In this document: in pieces, positions 40,225-40,913 of the stretch
Layout: the number at the start of each line of letters is the position of its first letter
Numbering within the stretch: the first letter of the stretch is position 1
NCBI GenBank assembly: GCA_022925895.1
Contig: JAKSYS010000579.1
Location: forward strand, 1-40,913
Direction: 5' to 3'
Source of the DNA: Fragilaria crotonensis
Lineage: Eukaryota; Bacillariophyta; Fragilariophyceae; Fragilariales; Fragilariaceae
Length of the DNA stretch: 40,913 nucleotides
Translations under genes and position numbers: made by a program
Notes under the pieces: model-generated
Databases searched by the model: none
Told to the model about the DNA's origin: nothing
Seen by the model: only the letters and a program-made list of their open reading frames with translations

Positions 40225-40913
40225 TTGGACTGGGAGTTTCATTGCAGACACACGCTGGGTTATCTCTCGACATAGTATACGGTTGTGGATACGCTGTGCG
40301 CCAACGAAGGAGCGTCTTTTCCAGTTGCTGGTGGAGAGTCCTATTGAGCGGTACAATTGGTGCATCTCAGTATTGTTAGAGCTCGATTCAACTCGCATTG
40401 CCCATTCCATTATGCTTTTGCTTGGATGCGGCACTACAATTGACTGCCACATGCAGTGCTCTATGGTTAATTGTTCATCACGGTGTTCGGTCTTCGGTGT
40501 TGACTAATTCGAGGGAAACCATACCTCATTCGCCATGTATTGGACAACGGATGGCACCAACGATGCCAGCGTTCGCGACGGGATGTCCTGCAACCTTGTC
40601 CTCGTCGTTGGCAACGTTGATCACTCCATGTTACTGAGTGCCGACTTCGCTTACCCGTAGCATCGGCCGGTGTCAAAACGGGATAGCAGCACTAGACTGT
40701 ACCACGGTATGCATGGGTTTTCTATCCACTCGTAGCTCGTTGTAGACTGTGGAGTGTGGAGGGCACCGGTAGTATCGTACCGCATACCACGTGCTACTTC
40801 ACACTGGTACACCGAGTACTGCGTAGAGGTACACCTTTTCTACAGTATCATACCTCGTAGAATTTTGCATCTACTACAAGTATGGATACTGATACTGCAC
40901 CGTAACTGTACTG
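40225..40913. other. Right-end region, no gene recognised
   Basis: Open frames exist on both strands (for example about 40535-40660) but without a motif I can name. From about 40690 to the end the sequence is dense in GTAC, TACCGGTA and GTATCG/CGTAC words, like the 24-25 kb spacer. A gene running off the right edge is possible but unsupported. Confidence 0.35.

Overview
The window looks like nuclear DNA of a unicellular eukaryote, most likely a diatom or close stramenopile. It carries eukaryote-only genes: RNA polymerase subunit RPB10, rRNA-processing protein RRP1, a SAMHD1-type dNTPase, the complex I assembly factor NDUFAF6 and a vacuolar iron transporter. Introns are few and short with GT..AG ends (about 65-120 bp, one of 232 bp). 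Gene spacing is roughly one per 2 kb, and there are several long proteins of a kind I associate with diatoms. The taxonomic call is an inference; no marker gene here proves it.

Layout. 0-5 kb: the 3' end of NDUFAF6 (+), an LCMT-family methyltransferase with a signal peptide (-), a LamG-like protein (+) and a PPC/DUF296 protein (-). 5-10 kb: VIT1 (+, four exons), a possible small secreted protein (-) and a zinc-finger/RRM RNA-binding protein (-). 10-16 kb: RRP1 (+), an unassigned two-exon gene (-) and a class A flavin monooxygenase-like gene (+). 16-18.5 kb: a poorly resolved tract with relics of an O-fucosyltransferase-like gene and a TGCTGAC minisatellite. 18.6-21.4 kb: a CSC1/OSCA/TMEM63-type channel (+). 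22-24 kb: a tandem pair of small paralogous genes (-). 24-25.3 kb: a GTAC-saturated spacer. 25.3-26.6 kb: a KAS II-type ketoacyl synthase (+). 27.8-29.9 kb: SAMHD1 (+). 30-34.7 kb: two unassigned genes (-). 34.9-35.7 kb: a Rossmann-fold protein (-). 37.5-38.5 kb: a sulfotransferase-like type II membrane protein (+). 38.8-39.3 kb: a small basic protein (-). 39.9-40.2 kb: RPB10 (+).

The genes do not form one pathway; this is ordinary mixed eukaryotic gene order. One loose theme is the divergent pair at 9.5-10 kb, an RNA-binding protein beside the ribosome-biogenesis factor RRP1.

The most striking property is that about a dozen genes are interrupted by single-base indels while the protein sequence on both sides stays good and in-frame stops are almost absent. 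VIT1 shows this well: its intron phases close only if one base is added in exon 2. I read most of these as residual sequence or assembly errors rather than gene decay, but the raw reads are needed to decide. The second signal is the strong enrichment of the palindrome GTAC, with related TACCGGTA and CTCCGAGTAC words, in the spacers and not in the genes.
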